64,000 nucleotides of DNA from contig NZ_BEXF01000001.1 of NCBI RefSeq assembly GCF_002897295.1, forward strand, positions 434,001 to 498,000, read 5' to 3'. This DNA comes from Brevibacillus reuszeri (GTDB taxonomy: Bacteria > Bacillota > Bacilli > Brevibacillales > Brevibacillaceae). This document shows, in pieces, positions 15,870 through 24,599 of this stretch. The position numbers and the translations under genes were made by a program. The notes below the pieces were generated by a model. It was not told the DNA's origin, searched no databases, and saw only the letters and a program-made list of their open reading frames with translations. Numbering within the stretch: position 1 is the first letter of the stretch; each line of letters begins with the position of its first letter.

Positions 15870-17287
15870 ACAAGCAAGAAATCATTTCACAATTAATCGA
15901 GCAAAAACGGGATACGTTTATTACTGTTAGCGATAAAATTTGGGAAACACCGGAGATTTACTTTGAAGAGCATCAGTCCGCAGGGTATTTGTGTCAGGCG
16001 CTGGAGGCAGAAGGCTTTCAGGTGGAAAAGGGGATTGCAGGACTGGAAACTGGGTTTGTCGCCAGCTTTGGCACGGGTAAGCCAATAGTTGCGATTTTGG
16101 GAGAGTACGATGCCTTGACCGGATTGAGCCAGAAAAAAGGCATGGTTACGAACGATCCGATCATTTCCGGGGGACACGGACATGGCTGCGGGCATAATTT
16201 GCTCGGTGCTGGGGCATTGGCAGCAGCCGTTGCGATCAAGGATTATATGCATCAAACAGGACTTAAAGGGACAGTGAAATATTTTGGCTGTCCCGCAGAA
16301 GAAGCCGGCTCTGGAAAAGCGTATTTGGCACGTGCAGGCTTGTTTGAAGACGTTGATTTTGCACTCTCGTGGCATCCTGCGACGACGCCAGGCATCATGA
16401 ATATCAGCTCGCTCGCCAACTACTCCGTTCGCTTCCAGTTCCATGGAAAAAGCGCTCACGCTGCAGCGGCTCCACATCTCGGACGAAGCGCACTGGATGC
16501 CGTCGAGCTGATGAACGTCGGGGTCAACTACATGCGGGAGCACATGATTTCCGAAGCGCGTATCCATTATGCGATTACCAATACGGGCGGAATCTCGCCA
16601 AACGTTGTGCAGCCATATGCAGAGGTCGTTTACTTGATTCGTGCACCGAAAAAGCAGCAAGTGAAGGAGCTGTATGAAAGAGTATACGACATTGCCAGAG
16701 GAGCAGCCCTGATGACGGGCACCACGATGGAAACGGTCTTTGAAGGAACCGCGTCCAACCTCGTGCCAAACACAGTACTCGCCAAGGTGATGCACAAAAA
16801 TCTGGTGGCAGTAGGTGTTCCTGCGTATGACGAGGAGGATCAGCATTTTGCGAAAAAGATTCAGGAGTCGCTGTCAGCAGAAGACCTGCGTGCCGCACTT
16901 GCCGGGGTCGACAAGGAAACGGCAAAGCAGCTAAAAGACAAGGCGATAGCCGATATCATCGGGCCGCTTCCAGCGTATGAGTTTACACTGTCTGGCTCAA
17001 CAGATGTCGGAGACGTAAGCTGGGTCGTACCGACGATGCAGTGCATGACGACATGCTGGGCGCTCGGAACCCCTTTCCATACGTGGCAGGTCGTATCGCA
17101 AGGTGCGATGCCGATTGCTCACAAAGGGATGCTGCAAGCTGGAAAAGTGATGGCTTCTACCGCGATTGAGGCGATGGAAAATCCGGAGATAATCGAACAG
17201 GCAAAAGCGGAGTGGCAGGAGCGCCTGGAAGGGGAAGCATACACTTCCTTGATTCCAGACGACATACATCCACCGAAAAAGGCATAG
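15866..17287 (+). CDS. M20 family amidohydrolase (AbgB-like)
   Basis: A 473-aa zinc-dependent M20D-type amidohydrolase. Motifs are ILGEYDALTGL, GGHGHGCGHNLLGAGALAAA (zinc ligand His), CPAEEAGSGKAYL (catalytic and metal Glu) and FHGKSAHAAAAPHLG in the dimerisation domain. The C-terminus has STDVGDVSWVVP and a final His region. The closest family impression is AbgB, which with AbgA hydrolyses p-aminobenzoyl-glutamate, and related N-acyl-amino-acid hydrolases. It overlaps the MFS stop (ATGA), with AAAGGAG upstream. Followed 75 bp later by glutaminase, suggesting the released amino acid is glutamine or glutamate. Confidence 0.86.
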   Translation: MNKQEIISQLIEQKRDTFITVSDKIWETPEIYFEEHQSAGYLCQALEAEGFQVEKGIAGLETGFVASFGTGKPIVAILGEYDALTGLSQKKGMVTNDPIISGGHGHGCGHNLLGAGALAAAVAIKDYMHQTGLKGTVKYFGCPAEEAGSGKAYLARAGLFEDVDFALSWHPATTPGIMNISSLANYSVRFQFHGKSAHAAAAPHLGRSALDAVELMNVGVNYMREHMISEARIHYAITNTGGISPNVVQPYAEVVYLIRAPKKQQVKELYERVYDIARGAALMTGTTMETVFEGTASNLVPNTVLAKVMHKNLVAVGVPAYDEEDQHFAKKIQESLSAEDLRAALAGVDKETAKQLKDKAIADIIGPLPAYEFTLSGSTDVGDVSWVVPTMQCMTTCWALGTPFHTWQVVSQGAMPIAHKGMLQAGKVMASTAIEAMENPEIIEQAKAEWQERLEGEAYTSLIPDDIHPPKKA

Positions 17288-17362
17288 TAGCCTTCAGGGG
17301 TTGGAGCATCCTCGATGATATGCAAGAGAGATATTTTGGTCAGCATGAAGGGAAGAGTGGAA

Positions 17363-18370
17363 ATGCAGGGGGTTCAGCACACATCGGGGAAAATTCAGGA
17401 GACGACCACAAAGCAAAGTCAGGTGCAAACTGACTTGGAGAGATGGGTGGAGCGGTTTCGTGGAGATGCAAGTAAGGGTAAATGCGCTGCGTACATTCCT
17501 GCTCTGGCAAAAGCGAATCCAGAACAGTTAGGAATTTGCGTCATTGGTCAAGACGGAAAAAAACTGACAGCGGGTAATTGGGAGGCAGCCTTTACTTTGC
17601 AAAGCATTTCAAAGGTGATCAGCTTCATCGCTGTCTGCATGCATCACGGAATACTGCATGTGCTGGATAAAGTGGATGTTGAGCCTACTGGGGATGCGTT
17701 TGACTCTATGATTCGCTTGGAGATGCACAAGCCAGGCAGACCCTTTAATCCGATGATCAATGCTGGAGCGATTACGGTCTCTTCCCTGCTGCAAGGCCAT
17801 TCGACGCAGGAAAAATTCGATTCTCTGACGTCTATTATCGAGAGCATGACAGGACGGAGGCATCAAATCAACGAGGAAGTGTACGAGTCCGAGTGGAAGA
17901 CAGCCCATCGAAATCGTGCCCTCGCACATTATTTGACCGCGACGGGCTTCCTTGGCTGCCCAGCGGAAGAAGCACTGGAGGTATACATCCGCCAATGCTC
18001 CATAGAGGTGACGACAGAAGATATCGCGATGATCGGGCTTGTTTTAGCCCATGACGGCTACCATCCGCTTCGCCAGCAGCAGCTTTTCTCCAAAGAAATA
18101 GCGCGACTGACGAAAGCGCTGATGGTAACCTGCGGGATGTACAATGCTTCTGGCAATTTCGCCGCCTTTGTCGGAGTGCCAGCCAAGAGCGGAGTATCTG
18201 GCGGGATTATGGCTGCCGTCCCTCCAAGAGGAAGAAAGGGAGAGACGCCATTTGGCGATGGCTGCGGAATTGGTGTTTACGGCCCCGCTATTGACCAGTA
18301 CGGAAACAGTGTGGCCGGAACAGCGCTGCTAGGGCAGATTGCTCGCGATTGGGACCTTTCGATTTACTAA
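17363..18370 (+). CDS. glsA: Glutaminase A
   Basis: A serine-dependent beta-lactamase-fold glutaminase, ~335 aa from ATG 17363 (AGGGAAG upstream; ATG 17345 is an alternative). The catalytic Ser81-x-x-Lys84 is in LQSISKVISF. PFNPMINAGAITVSSL, SALxH-region and GGIMAAVPPRGRKG match GlsA. It hydrolyses L-glutamine to glutamate and ammonia in the cytoplasm. The N-terminal ~25 residues are polar and longer than in most GlsA proteins. Third gene of the regulator-adjacent operon and followed by a strong terminator. Its position after an acyl-amino-acid hydrolase suggests use of N-acyl-glutamine compounds. Confidence 0.92.
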   Translation: MQGVQHTSGKIQETTTKQSQVQTDLERWVERFRGDASKGKCAAYIPALAKANPEQLGICVIGQDGKKLTAGNWEAAFTLQSISKVISFIAVCMHHGILHVLDKVDVEPTGDAFDSMIRLEMHKPGRPFNPMINAGAITVSSLLQGHSTQEKFDSLTSIIESMTGRRHQINEEVYESEWKTAHRNRALAHYLTATGFLGCPAEEALEVYIRQCSIEVTTEDIAMIGLVLAHDGYHPLRQQQLFSKEIARLTKALMVTCGMYNASGNFAAFVGVPAKSGVSGGIMAAVPPRGRKGETPFGDGCGIGVYGPAIDQYGNSVAGTALLGQIARDWDLSIY

Positions 18371-18401
18371 ACAATCAAGCTGTCAAGGCATAAGCAACAA
18401 G

Positions 18402-18429
18402 AACTCGCCAAGAGGATGGCGAGTTTTTT
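18402..18429. terminator. Bidirectional terminator between glsA and doxX-like gene
   Basis: AACTCGCC (18402-18409) and GGCGAGTT (18418-18425) form a perfect 8-bp stem with T6 on the plus strand. It lies in the 66-bp gap between convergent genes. Confidence 0.88.
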
Positions 18430-18436
18430 GTTCACA

Positions 18437-18778
18437 CTACATAAAGATGAGTACAGCAGAGAACAGAAGCATGAAGAAAGCGTTGATTGCCATGATTGGC
18501 TTGTGCCCAGCCCGGAACAGATGGGCATGAATCGCACCGAGCATTAAGATGATAAACAAGACTGCGACATACTTCATAAGAGCCGGCGCCCAAAAGGCAG
18601 CGAGCATTCCGATTGCTCCGAGGAGCTCTAACGAAGCGATGACATCCATAAACCAGAACGGGTACCGATACTCGTTCCAATGCTGGACCATCGATTTGCT
18701 GCGGGAAAATTTCAAGCTCGCTGAAAAGGTAAACATGCCAAACAAAATAACTTGAAAAATGGCTGTAAGGATACTCAA
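18437..18778 (-). CDS. DoxX family membrane protein
   Basis: A 113-aa integral membrane protein with four predicted helices (SILTAIFQVILFGMFTFSAS, DVIASLELLGAIGMLAAF, YVAVLFIILMLGAIHAHL, AINAFFMLLFSAVLIFM). AHLFRAG and the Glu in SLELLGA fit DoxX-like proteins. I choose the TTG at 18778 because AAAGGAG lies eight bases upstream; a longer ORF from ATG 18808 or 18847 lacks a site. DoxX proteins are associated with thiol and redox stress in some bacteria, but the molecular function is unclear. Divergent from the Crp/Fnr gene. Confidence 0.8.
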   Translation of the reverse strand: MSILTAIFQVILFGMFTFSASLKFSRSKSMVQHWNEYRYPFWFMDVIASLELLGAIGMLAAFWAPALMKYVAVLFIILMLGAIHAHLFRAGHKPIMAINAFFMLLFSAVLIFM

Positions 18779-18894
18779 GCTATGCACTCCTTTCAATAGA
18801 AAGCCCATCGTTCTGCTTTCCAGACATAGTATAATGGAACAAAGCACGCCGAATATGTAGGGCAGACTACACTGGGAGAGGCAGGGGCACTTGG

Positions 18895-19590
18895 GTGGAC
18901 AAGAGCAAGTTTTTATCGCGGGTCGATTTGTTTCAAAAGCTGAGCAAAGAGGAGCTCATACAGATCGAGCCGATTACACCGATGAACACAATCAAAAAAG
19001 GAACCATCATTGCTTCCCCCCAGCATGGCGGGAAGCTCTTGTATTTGGTCAAGTCAGGAATGGTCCGTTTATATAAGCTGTCAGAGGGCGGAAAAGAGCT
19101 GACCGTAGACTTGTTGGGTGTCGGTCACATATTCGGGGAAATCGGGTCCTTCACAATCAGCTCCGAAAACATGTATGCCGAGGCGTGGGAGGACTGCGTC
19201 ATCTGTACGATTAACAAGCCGCAGTTTGAACAGCTGATGCGGGAAAAGCCGGAGCTGGCCCTGCATTTTATCGAGATTATCTCGACACGCCTGAAAGAGG
19301 TTGAAGAGATGATGGAGCATATGGCATACGGGAGCGTGCGAAAAAGATTGCTCTTTTTGCTGCACAAGCTCTCGGAAAAGTTCGGCTCGGGTACAAATCA
19401 GGAATGGATTGAGCTGGAGGTGAAGCTGACGCATCAGGAGCTGGCAAGCATGATGGGTAGCATCCGTGAAACTGTCTCCGAGCAGTTAACCGAGCTTGCA
19501 GCAGAGGGTATCGTCAGTAAGGAAGGACTGCGCAAACCTCTTCGTGTTCATCCCGAACGATTGAAAATGGCATGGGAAGTATGCAGATAG
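18895..19590 (+). CDS. Crp/Fnr family transcriptional regulator
   Basis: A 231-aa protein with an N-terminal cyclic-nucleotide-binding-type beta-roll (residues ~10-125, with VDLLGVGHIFGEIGSF corresponding to the phosphate-binding cassette region). A long dimerisation helix follows, then a C-terminal winged helix (LTHQELASMMGSIRETVSEQLTELAAEGIV). There is no N-terminal cysteine cluster, so it is not a classical FeS Fnr. The GTG start at 18895 follows GGGAGAGGCAGGGG. The gene is divergent from doxX-like and upstream of a sugar kinase; the regulon and ligand are unknown. Confidence 0.87.
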   Translation: MDKSKFLSRVDLFQKLSKEELIQIEPITPMNTIKKGTIIASPQHGGKLLYLVKSGMVRLYKLSEGGKELTVDLLGVGHIFGEIGSFTISSENMYAEAWEDCVICTINKPQFEQLMREKPELALHFIEIISTRLKEVEEMMEHMAYGSVRKRLLFLLHKLSEKFGSGTNQEWIELEVKLTHQELASMMGSIRETVSEQLTELAAEGIVSKEGLRKPLRVHPERLKMAWEVCR

Positions 19591-19659
19591 TTTTCTTATA
19601 ACGGTGAGGAAAAATCGATGCTATAACGTAAAAGCATCAAGGAAAAGGGAGAGAACGAT

Positions 19660-20625
19660 ATGCTGGATGTCGCTGCTTGCGGGGAGCTATTAATTGACTT
19701 TACCCCTACGCCACATGCGGAAAAAGGAAAAATCGCTTTTGAGCAAAACCCCGGAGGTGCACCGGCGAATGTACTGACTGCATTATCGCGTTTAGGCAAA
19801 AGGACTTCTTTTATCGGGGCTGTGGGGAACGATGCTTTTGGTCAGTTTTTGAAGCAGACCTTGCTCGACTTGAACATTGGGGTAACGAGTCTGATCATGA
19901 CAAGCGAAGCTCCGACCACGCTTGCCTTTGTACATATTAACGAACATGCCGATCGTTCCTTTCATTTTTATCGCAATCCGGGAGCAGATACGCTGCTGCG
20001 TGATACAGACATCGATGCGGAGCTGGTTGCTAGGGCAAGTCTCTTTCATTTTGGCTCCCTCTCGCTGACGCATGAGCCTGCGAGAGCAGCAACGAGAAAA
20101 GCAGTGGAGATTGCGAAAAACAACCAGCGCCTCGTTTCGTTTGATCCAAATTATCGAGCATCTCTGTGGGACGATGAAGATGAAGCGAAAAGAATCATTC
20201 TGTCTGGGATCAGCCAAGCAAATATCGTCAAGCTGTCCGAAGAAGAGGTTGCTTTTTTGACGCCCACTGGTAACGTGAATGAAGCTACAGATTGGTTGAT
20301 TCAGGAGTATGGAAACCAGCTCATTCTGGTGACGCTCGGGGCAAAAGGCTGCTTTTATCGCACGCAAAATCACAGTGGAATTGTCCGTGGCTTCAAGATT
20401 GATGCAGTTGATACGACTGGTGCGGGGGATGCTTTTTTCGGCGGCATGCTGTATCAAATTTTGGAGGCAAAAGAAGACATCGCGACACTCTCACAGACAG
20501 AGCTGGAACAAATGATTCGCTTTGCCAATGCCGTCGGCGCACTTGCCACGACGAAGACAGGAGCCATTCCCGCCATGCCGACACTGGAAGAAGTGGAGAG
20601 GTTCATAGAGCAAAATACACGATAA
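19660..20625 (+). CDS. PfkB family sugar kinase (fructokinase-like)
   Basis: A 321-aa ribokinase-fold kinase. CGELLIDFTP is at the N-terminus and NPGGAPANVLTALSRLG is signature 1. SFDPNYRASLW and VDTTGAGDAFFGGMLY (signature 2, catalytic Asp) follow. These sequence features are those of bacterial fructokinases (ScrK-type), which phosphorylate fructose to fructose-6-phosphate. No sugar transporter or hydrolase is adjacent. RBS GGGAGAG precedes the ATG. It is distinct from the KDG kinase at 4.3-5.3 kb, to which it is only distantly similar. Confidence 0.85.
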   Translation: MLDVAACGELLIDFTPTPHAEKGKIAFEQNPGGAPANVLTALSRLGKRTSFIGAVGNDAFGQFLKQTLLDLNIGVTSLIMTSEAPTTLAFVHINEHADRSFHFYRNPGADTLLRDTDIDAELVARASLFHFGSLSLTHEPARAATRKAVEIAKNNQRLVSFDPNYRASLWDDEDEAKRIILSGISQANIVKLSEEEVAFLTPTGNVNEATDWLIQEYGNQLILVTLGAKGCFYRTQNHSGIVRGFKIDAVDTTGAGDAFFGGMLYQILEAKEDIATLSQTELEQMIRFANAVGALATTKTGAIPAMPTLEEVERFIEQNTR

Positions 20626-20778
20626 TAAGAGAGCCTGGAGCGTTTTCTCCTGTTTCCTTCTCCACACAAAAGCAGGACAATTGAGCAGGGCTAGTAGTAT
20701 GATAATTCCGCATTTTCCCGAGTACCTCTGCTATACTAAAGGAAGAAAGTTACTTGATGGGGGAAGTAGGTATTCATC

Positions 20779-21672
20779 ATGATTTTTCTTGAAGTCATTT
20801 TGCCTGTGTTACTGATTTTTCTCAGCGGTTATATTTTGCAGCGCATCTTCAAGCTTGATCTCAAGCCGATTTCGACGCTAGCGATCTACATTTTGACGAC
20901 GGCTCTGGTTTTCCGCACCTTTTACAAAACGCAGCTCGATTTGCAGCTGTTCTACATCGTCGTCATTTCCATGCTGCTTTTGGGGGCATTGATCCTCATC
21001 ACACAGCTGACTGCGCGCTTCTTTCACTACGATAAACAGCAGGAAAGCGCGTTGATGCTGTCGACTGCCTTTATGAACAGCGGGAATTACGGGACGCCAA
21101 TCATCCTCTTTGCCTATGGAGATGCCGGATTTGTCTATGCTGTACAGATTATGGTTTTTCATTCGATCATCATGGGCGTCTTCGGCGTGTATTTTGCTTC
21201 CAGAGGTGGAGGCGGAGTCGCTACAGCAGTCAAAGCGATTTTCAAGCAGCCGTCCAACTATGCTGTCGTGCTTGCGATTCTGCTTCAGCAACTGAATGTG
21301 GTCATTCCGGAGAGCTACTACCAAGCGATCGATCTCGTAGCGCAGGCGGCTATTCCCGTCATCATGCTCATTCTTGGAATGCAGCTGGCGAATGTGTCAT
21401 CGCGTACCTTTGAGTGGCAGGGGCTTAGCGCAGCAAGTGTGATCCGTTTGGTTGCCTCACCGATCTTGGCGTATGTGATTTGCCTGTTCTTCCCGATCGA
21501 TCCGCTTTTGCAAAAAGTATTAATTATTTTAGCTGCGATGCCTTCTGCTGCGACAACCGCAATTTATGCGATTCAGTTTAATATGCGTCCACAGTTTGTT
21601 TCCAGCAGTGTGCTCGTGACGACAGTGATGAGCGTTGGGACATTAACTTTTTTGCTAAACCTTTTGCACTAA
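20779..21672 (+). CDS. AEC family transporter (auxin efflux carrier-like permease)
   Basis: A 297-aa membrane protein with about ten helices. It has the AEC-type MNSGNYGTPIILFAYG (the broken-helix/crossover region) and VIMLILGMQLANVS in the second half. AEC proteins export or import organic acids such as malate, or amino acids. A promoter-like region and GGGGGAAG ribosome binding site precede it. It stands alone between the sugar kinase and the riboswitch-controlled opuC operon. Confidence 0.84.
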   Translation: MIFLEVILPVLLIFLSGYILQRIFKLDLKPISTLAIYILTTALVFRTFYKTQLDLQLFYIVVISMLLLGALILITQLTARFFHYDKQQESALMLSTAFMNSGNYGTPIILFAYGDAGFVYAVQIMVFHSIIMGVFGVYFASRGGGGVATAVKAIFKQPSNYAVVLAILLQQLNVVIPESYYQAIDLVAQAAIPVIMLILGMQLANVSSRTFEWQGLSAASVIRLVASPILAYVICLFFPIDPLLQKVLIILAAMPSAATTAIYAIQFNMRPQFVSSSVLVTTVMSVGTLTFLLNLLH

Positions 21673-21830
21673 AGAGAGTGTGACCAGGGAACATAATATG
21701 GAGATTATTAGCAACCAATTGGCTAGCATGCGGAAGGATATGGGAGTATTCATACGAATAGGACCGGTCATTACGGTTAACTGGCTCTGACCACGTAAGA
21801 ACGGTTGATATCACGAATTTTCAAAATTGT

Positions 21831-21839
21831 TGTTATGCT
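21831..21839 (+). promoter_or_regulatory. Extended -10 promoter candidate for the opuC riboswitch
   Basis: TGTTATGCT (21831-21839) matches an extended -10 (TGnTATnnT). A start about seven bases downstream would place the riboswitch at the 5' end of the transcript. No clear -35 is present. Confidence 0.35.
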
Positions 21840-21859
21840 AAGTAAATGATAAGCTATTT

Positions 21860-21996
21860 GTATCGCAATAATTTCATATCGGGCCTAGTTCCGTGACAAA
21901 CGGAAACGGGGGAACCACTCTTGGGGTTAATTCTGTGCATTCAGAAGGGATGCTACCTGCCATCCTACCCGTCAGCTAAAGCAGATATTGCATACA
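21860..21996 (+). promoter_or_regulatory. c-di-AMP riboswitch (ydaO/yuaA type)
   Basis: The region carries the conserved ydaO-yuaA landmarks in order: a GTTCCG...CGGAAAC stem, ACGGGGGAACCA, CTTGGGGTTAATTC, a CTG...CAG stem, GAAGGGATGC, and ACCCGTCAGCTAA (about 21968-21979). The ends can close as GTATCGCAATA (21860-21870) with TATTGCATAC (21986-21995) with one bulged C; an ATATC/GATAU pairing is an alternative P1. This class binds c-di-AMP and turns genes off. A strong terminator 107 bases downstream and an osmoprotectant transporter operon behind it fit the known use of this riboswitch for osmotic control. Confidence 0.87.
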
Positions 21997-22102
21997 TTTC
22001 GTTGCACTCGCTTATTTTGCGTGCGATTTGACTGTTGCTCTTTCCTGAGCGCAGGCTCGCATGTAATCAAGCTTATTTATCTATATATGTATGTACGAGA
22101 TC

Positions 22103-22164
22103 AGTCGACTCATTTGCTTTCGTCCCGGATGGCCTCCAGACGCGAGCGGTGTGTCGACTTTTTT
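22103..22164 (+). terminator. Riboswitch expression-platform terminator
   Basis: AGTCGAC (22103-22109) pairs with GTCGACT (22153-22159). An inner stem of GCTTTCGTC with GACGCGAGC (one mismatch, one G-U) continues it, and TTTTTT follows. It lies between the c-di-AMP aptamer and opuCA. Confidence 0.85.
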
Positions 22165-22205
22165 CTGTTCATAAATCACTTTCGAGAAAAGAAGAGGTGT
22201 TGCGA

Positions 22206-23000
22206 ATGATTGCCTTTCACAACGTGGCAAAGAGCATCGGGGATGTGTCCATTATCAAAGGAATGGATCTTCAAATCGAAGCAGGGGAACTGTTTGTTCT
22301 GATCGGACCCAGCGGTTGTGGAAAGACTACGACGATGAAAATGATTAATCGCTTGATCGAGCCTTCTGCTGGGAGAATTGACATCAACGGGGCTGATATT
22401 TCCAAAGCCGATCCGGTGGAGCTGCGCCGCAATATCGGGTATGTCATTCAGCAGATTGGGCTATTTCCCCATATGACCATTGGGCAAAACGTTGCCTTGG
22501 TGCCGAAGCTGAAAAAGATGGAAAAAGCGCAGTACGAGAAAAATGTAGATGAGCTGCTAGACATGGTAGGGCTTGATCCAAAGGTGTTCAAGGACCGCTA
22601 TCCAGCCGAGCTGAGCGGAGGGCAGCAGCAGCGTGTGGGTGTCATTCGGGCGATGGCGGCTGATCCGCCAATTATTTTGATGGATGAACCGTTCAGCGCA
22701 CTCGATCCGATCAGCAGAGAGCAGCTGCAGGATGAGCTTGTCCGGCTGCAGCGAACGATCAAAAAAACGATCGTGTTTGTGACACATGACATGGATGAGG
22801 CGATCAAAATTGCGGATCGCATCTGCATCATGAATAACGGCTCTGTCGTGCAGCTGGATACACCGAACCGTTTGCTCCAGCGGCCTGCCAATGAATTTGT
22901 AGCCGATTTTATCGGTGTGAAGCGTCTGCGCAAGGTGCAGGAGCTGCCCGGGCAAGGTTCCAAAAAAGCGACGCTTCCACCACGATGGAGTATTTCGTAA
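22206..23000 (+). CDS. opuCA: Osmoprotectant ABC transporter ATPase, short form without CBS domains
   Basis: A 264-aa ABC ATPase. Walker A is IGPSGCGKTTT, the Q-loop YVIQQIGLFPHMTI, the signature LSGGQQQRVG, Walker B IILMDEPFSALDP and the switch VTHDMDEAIKIADR. Sequence and operon order identify it as the ATPase of an OpuC/ProV-like glycine betaine/carnitine/choline importer. Canonical OpuCA proteins are ~380 aa with two C-terminal CBS domains that bind c-di-AMP; this one ends ~25 residues after the ATPase core and lacks them. The ATG 22206 start follows AAGAGGTG; the longer ORF upstream overlaps the terminator. Confidence 0.88.
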   Translation: MIAFHNVAKSIGDVSIIKGMDLQIEAGELFVLIGPSGCGKTTTMKMINRLIEPSAGRIDINGADISKADPVELRRNIGYVIQQIGLFPHMTIGQNVALVPKLKKMEKAQYEKNVDELLDMVGLDPKVFKDRYPAELSGGQQQRVGVIRAMAADPPIILMDEPFSALDPISREQLQDELVRLQRTIKKTIVFVTHDMDEAIKIADRICIMNNGSVVQLDTPNRLLQRPANEFVADFIGVKRLRKVQELPGQGSKKATLPPRWSIS

Positions 23001-23015
23001 TAGCGGGGTGAGACG

Positions 23016-23666
23016 ATGAGTGATTTCTTTCAATTCGTAACAGAAAGACATGAACAAATTTTGTCCCTGACTTGGGAGCATACCTATATTTCTTTCATCG
23101 CTGTCATCGCAGGCTTTTTGATTGCTGTTCCACTCGGCATTGTGTTGACTCGAACAGAAAAGCTGAACAAATACGTGATTGGGTTCGTAAACATTTTGCA
23201 GACGATCCCGAGTCTGGCGCTCCTGGGCCTTATGATTCCCTTGCTCGGAATTGGGGTCATTCCTGCCATAGTTGCCTTGTTCCTCTATTCTCTACTGCCT
23301 ATGCTGCGCAACACGTTCACAGGCATTCGAGAGGTGGACCCAGCTCTAAAAGAAGCAGCGAGAGGAATGGGCATGACGAGCCTGCAAATCTTGTTCAAGG
23401 TTGAGCTGCCTATGGCTCTTTCGATTATCATGGGTGGATTTCGCACGGCTACGATTTTTACGATTAGCTGGGCTACACTAGCTGCTGTTATTGGCGGCGG
23501 CGGATTAGGCTATCTTGTCTTTACAGGTCTCGGAGTGGCAAATGACAGCATGCTGTTGACTGGAGCAATAGCGACTGCTTTGCTCGCAACTGTCGCTGAT
23601 TTTATTACACAGAAAATTCAGAAATTATGTACGCCAAAAGGCTTGAGAAGCAAGCGGGCAAATTAA
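23016..23666 (+). CDS. opuCB: Osmoprotectant ABC transporter permease 1
   Basis: A 216-aa permease with about five to six transmembrane helices. The cytoplasmic EAA loop reads EAARGMGMTSLQILFKVELPMALS, typical of OpuCB/ProW-type osmoprotectant permeases. It starts 15 bp after opuCA with a GGGGTGAG site. Expected to form, with OpuCD, the membrane channel for a quaternary-ammonium compatible solute. Confidence 0.9.
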   Translation: MSDFFQFVTERHEQILSLTWEHTYISFIAVIAGFLIAVPLGIVLTRTEKLNKYVIGFVNILQTIPSLALLGLMIPLLGIGVIPAIVALFLYSLLPMLRNTFTGIREVDPALKEAARGMGMTSLQILFKVELPMALSIIMGGFRTATIFTISWATLAAVIGGGGLGYLVFTGLGVANDSMLLTGAIATALLATVADFITQKIQKLCTPKGLRSKRAN

Positions 23667-23682
23667 GGGGGAAGCACACAAA

Positions 23683-24585
23683 ATGAGATATAGATGGATG
23701 AGTAGCATCATTATGGTAGTGATTACCGCATTACTCGTAGCAGGCTGCGGCGGTGGAGGGAACGTAGTCAAAATTGGGCATCAGGCTACTTCGGAGCAGA
23801 CGATTATCGCACAAATGCTGAAGCAGCTGATTGAGGCGAATTCCGACATCAAGACGGAGCTGGTCGGTGGCCTCGGAGGAACGCCGGTCGTGCTCAAGGC
23901 GATGCAGAACAACGACATCCAGATTTCTGCGATTCGCTACGTTGGGACAGATCTTACCAGCAGTCTGGGTTTAAATGAGTTCAGTAAAGACCCACAGGAA
24001 GCATTTGATCTGGTTAAAAACGGGGTGGCGGAAAAGTTTGACCAGCTGTGGTTCCCATCCTATGGCTTTGATAATACGTATATTTTTACCGTTCGCAAGG
24101 ATGTTGCTGAGAAGTACAATCTGAAAAAAATTTCCGACCTCACAGCACATGCAAAAGACATGAACATGGCGTCTGACGCACCGTGGCTGGAGAGAACGAA
24201 CGACGGTTATCCAGCCTTCAAAAAAGAATACGGCTTTGAGTTCGGGAAAACAACGCCAATGGACATCGGGTTGGTTTACAAGGCCGTCGATAAAGGAGAT
24301 GTGGATATCGTCCTCGCTTATTCTACAGATTCACGCCTGAAAGAGTACAACCTCGTGACGCTGGAAGACGACAAGCACTTTTTCCCACCGTATGGTGCAT
24401 CGCCAGTCGTTCGCAACGATACGTTGAAACAGTATCCGCAGCTGGAAGAGCTTATCAACAAATTGACTGGAAAAATAGATACGCAAACGATGACCGCCTT
24501 AAACTATCAAGCCGACATCGAAAAGCTTGATCCAGCAGATATCGCCAAAAAGTTTCTGGTAGAGCAAGGCTTGATCAAGGAATAA
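23683..24585 (+). CDS. opuCC: Osmoprotectant-binding lipoprotein
   Basis: A 300-aa exported lipoprotein. A hydrophobic signal (IIMVVITALLVAGC) ends in the lipobox LVAGC; Cys is followed by a Gly-rich linker. The mature part has KIGHQATSEQTIIAQML, GGLGGTPVVLKAMQNNDIQIS and the OpuAC/OpuCC-type C-terminal lobe. It binds the osmoprotectant outside the membrane and delivers it to OpuCB/CD. It lies 16 bp after opuCB and five before the opuCD leader sequence. Confidence 0.9.
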   Translation: MRYRWMSSIIMVVITALLVAGCGGGGNVVKIGHQATSEQTIIAQMLKQLIEANSDIKTELVGGLGGTPVVLKAMQNNDIQISAIRYVGTDLTSSLGLNEFSKDPQEAFDLVKNGVAEKFDQLWFPSYGFDNTYIFTVRKDVAEKYNLKKISDLTAHAKDMNMASDAPWLERTNDGYPAFKKEYGFEFGKTTPMDIGLVYKAVDKGDVDIVLAYSTDSRLKEYNLVTLEDDKHFFPPYGASPVVRNDTLKQYPQLEELINKLTGKIDTQTMTALNYQADIEKLDPADIAKKFLVEQGLIKE

Positions 24586-24599
24586 AGGAGGTGCTGGCT

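Noticed and set aside
15893..16846. 317-codon minus-strand ORF
   Set aside because: Antisense shadow of the M20 amidohydrolase; Cys/His-rich translation typical of reversed coding DNA.
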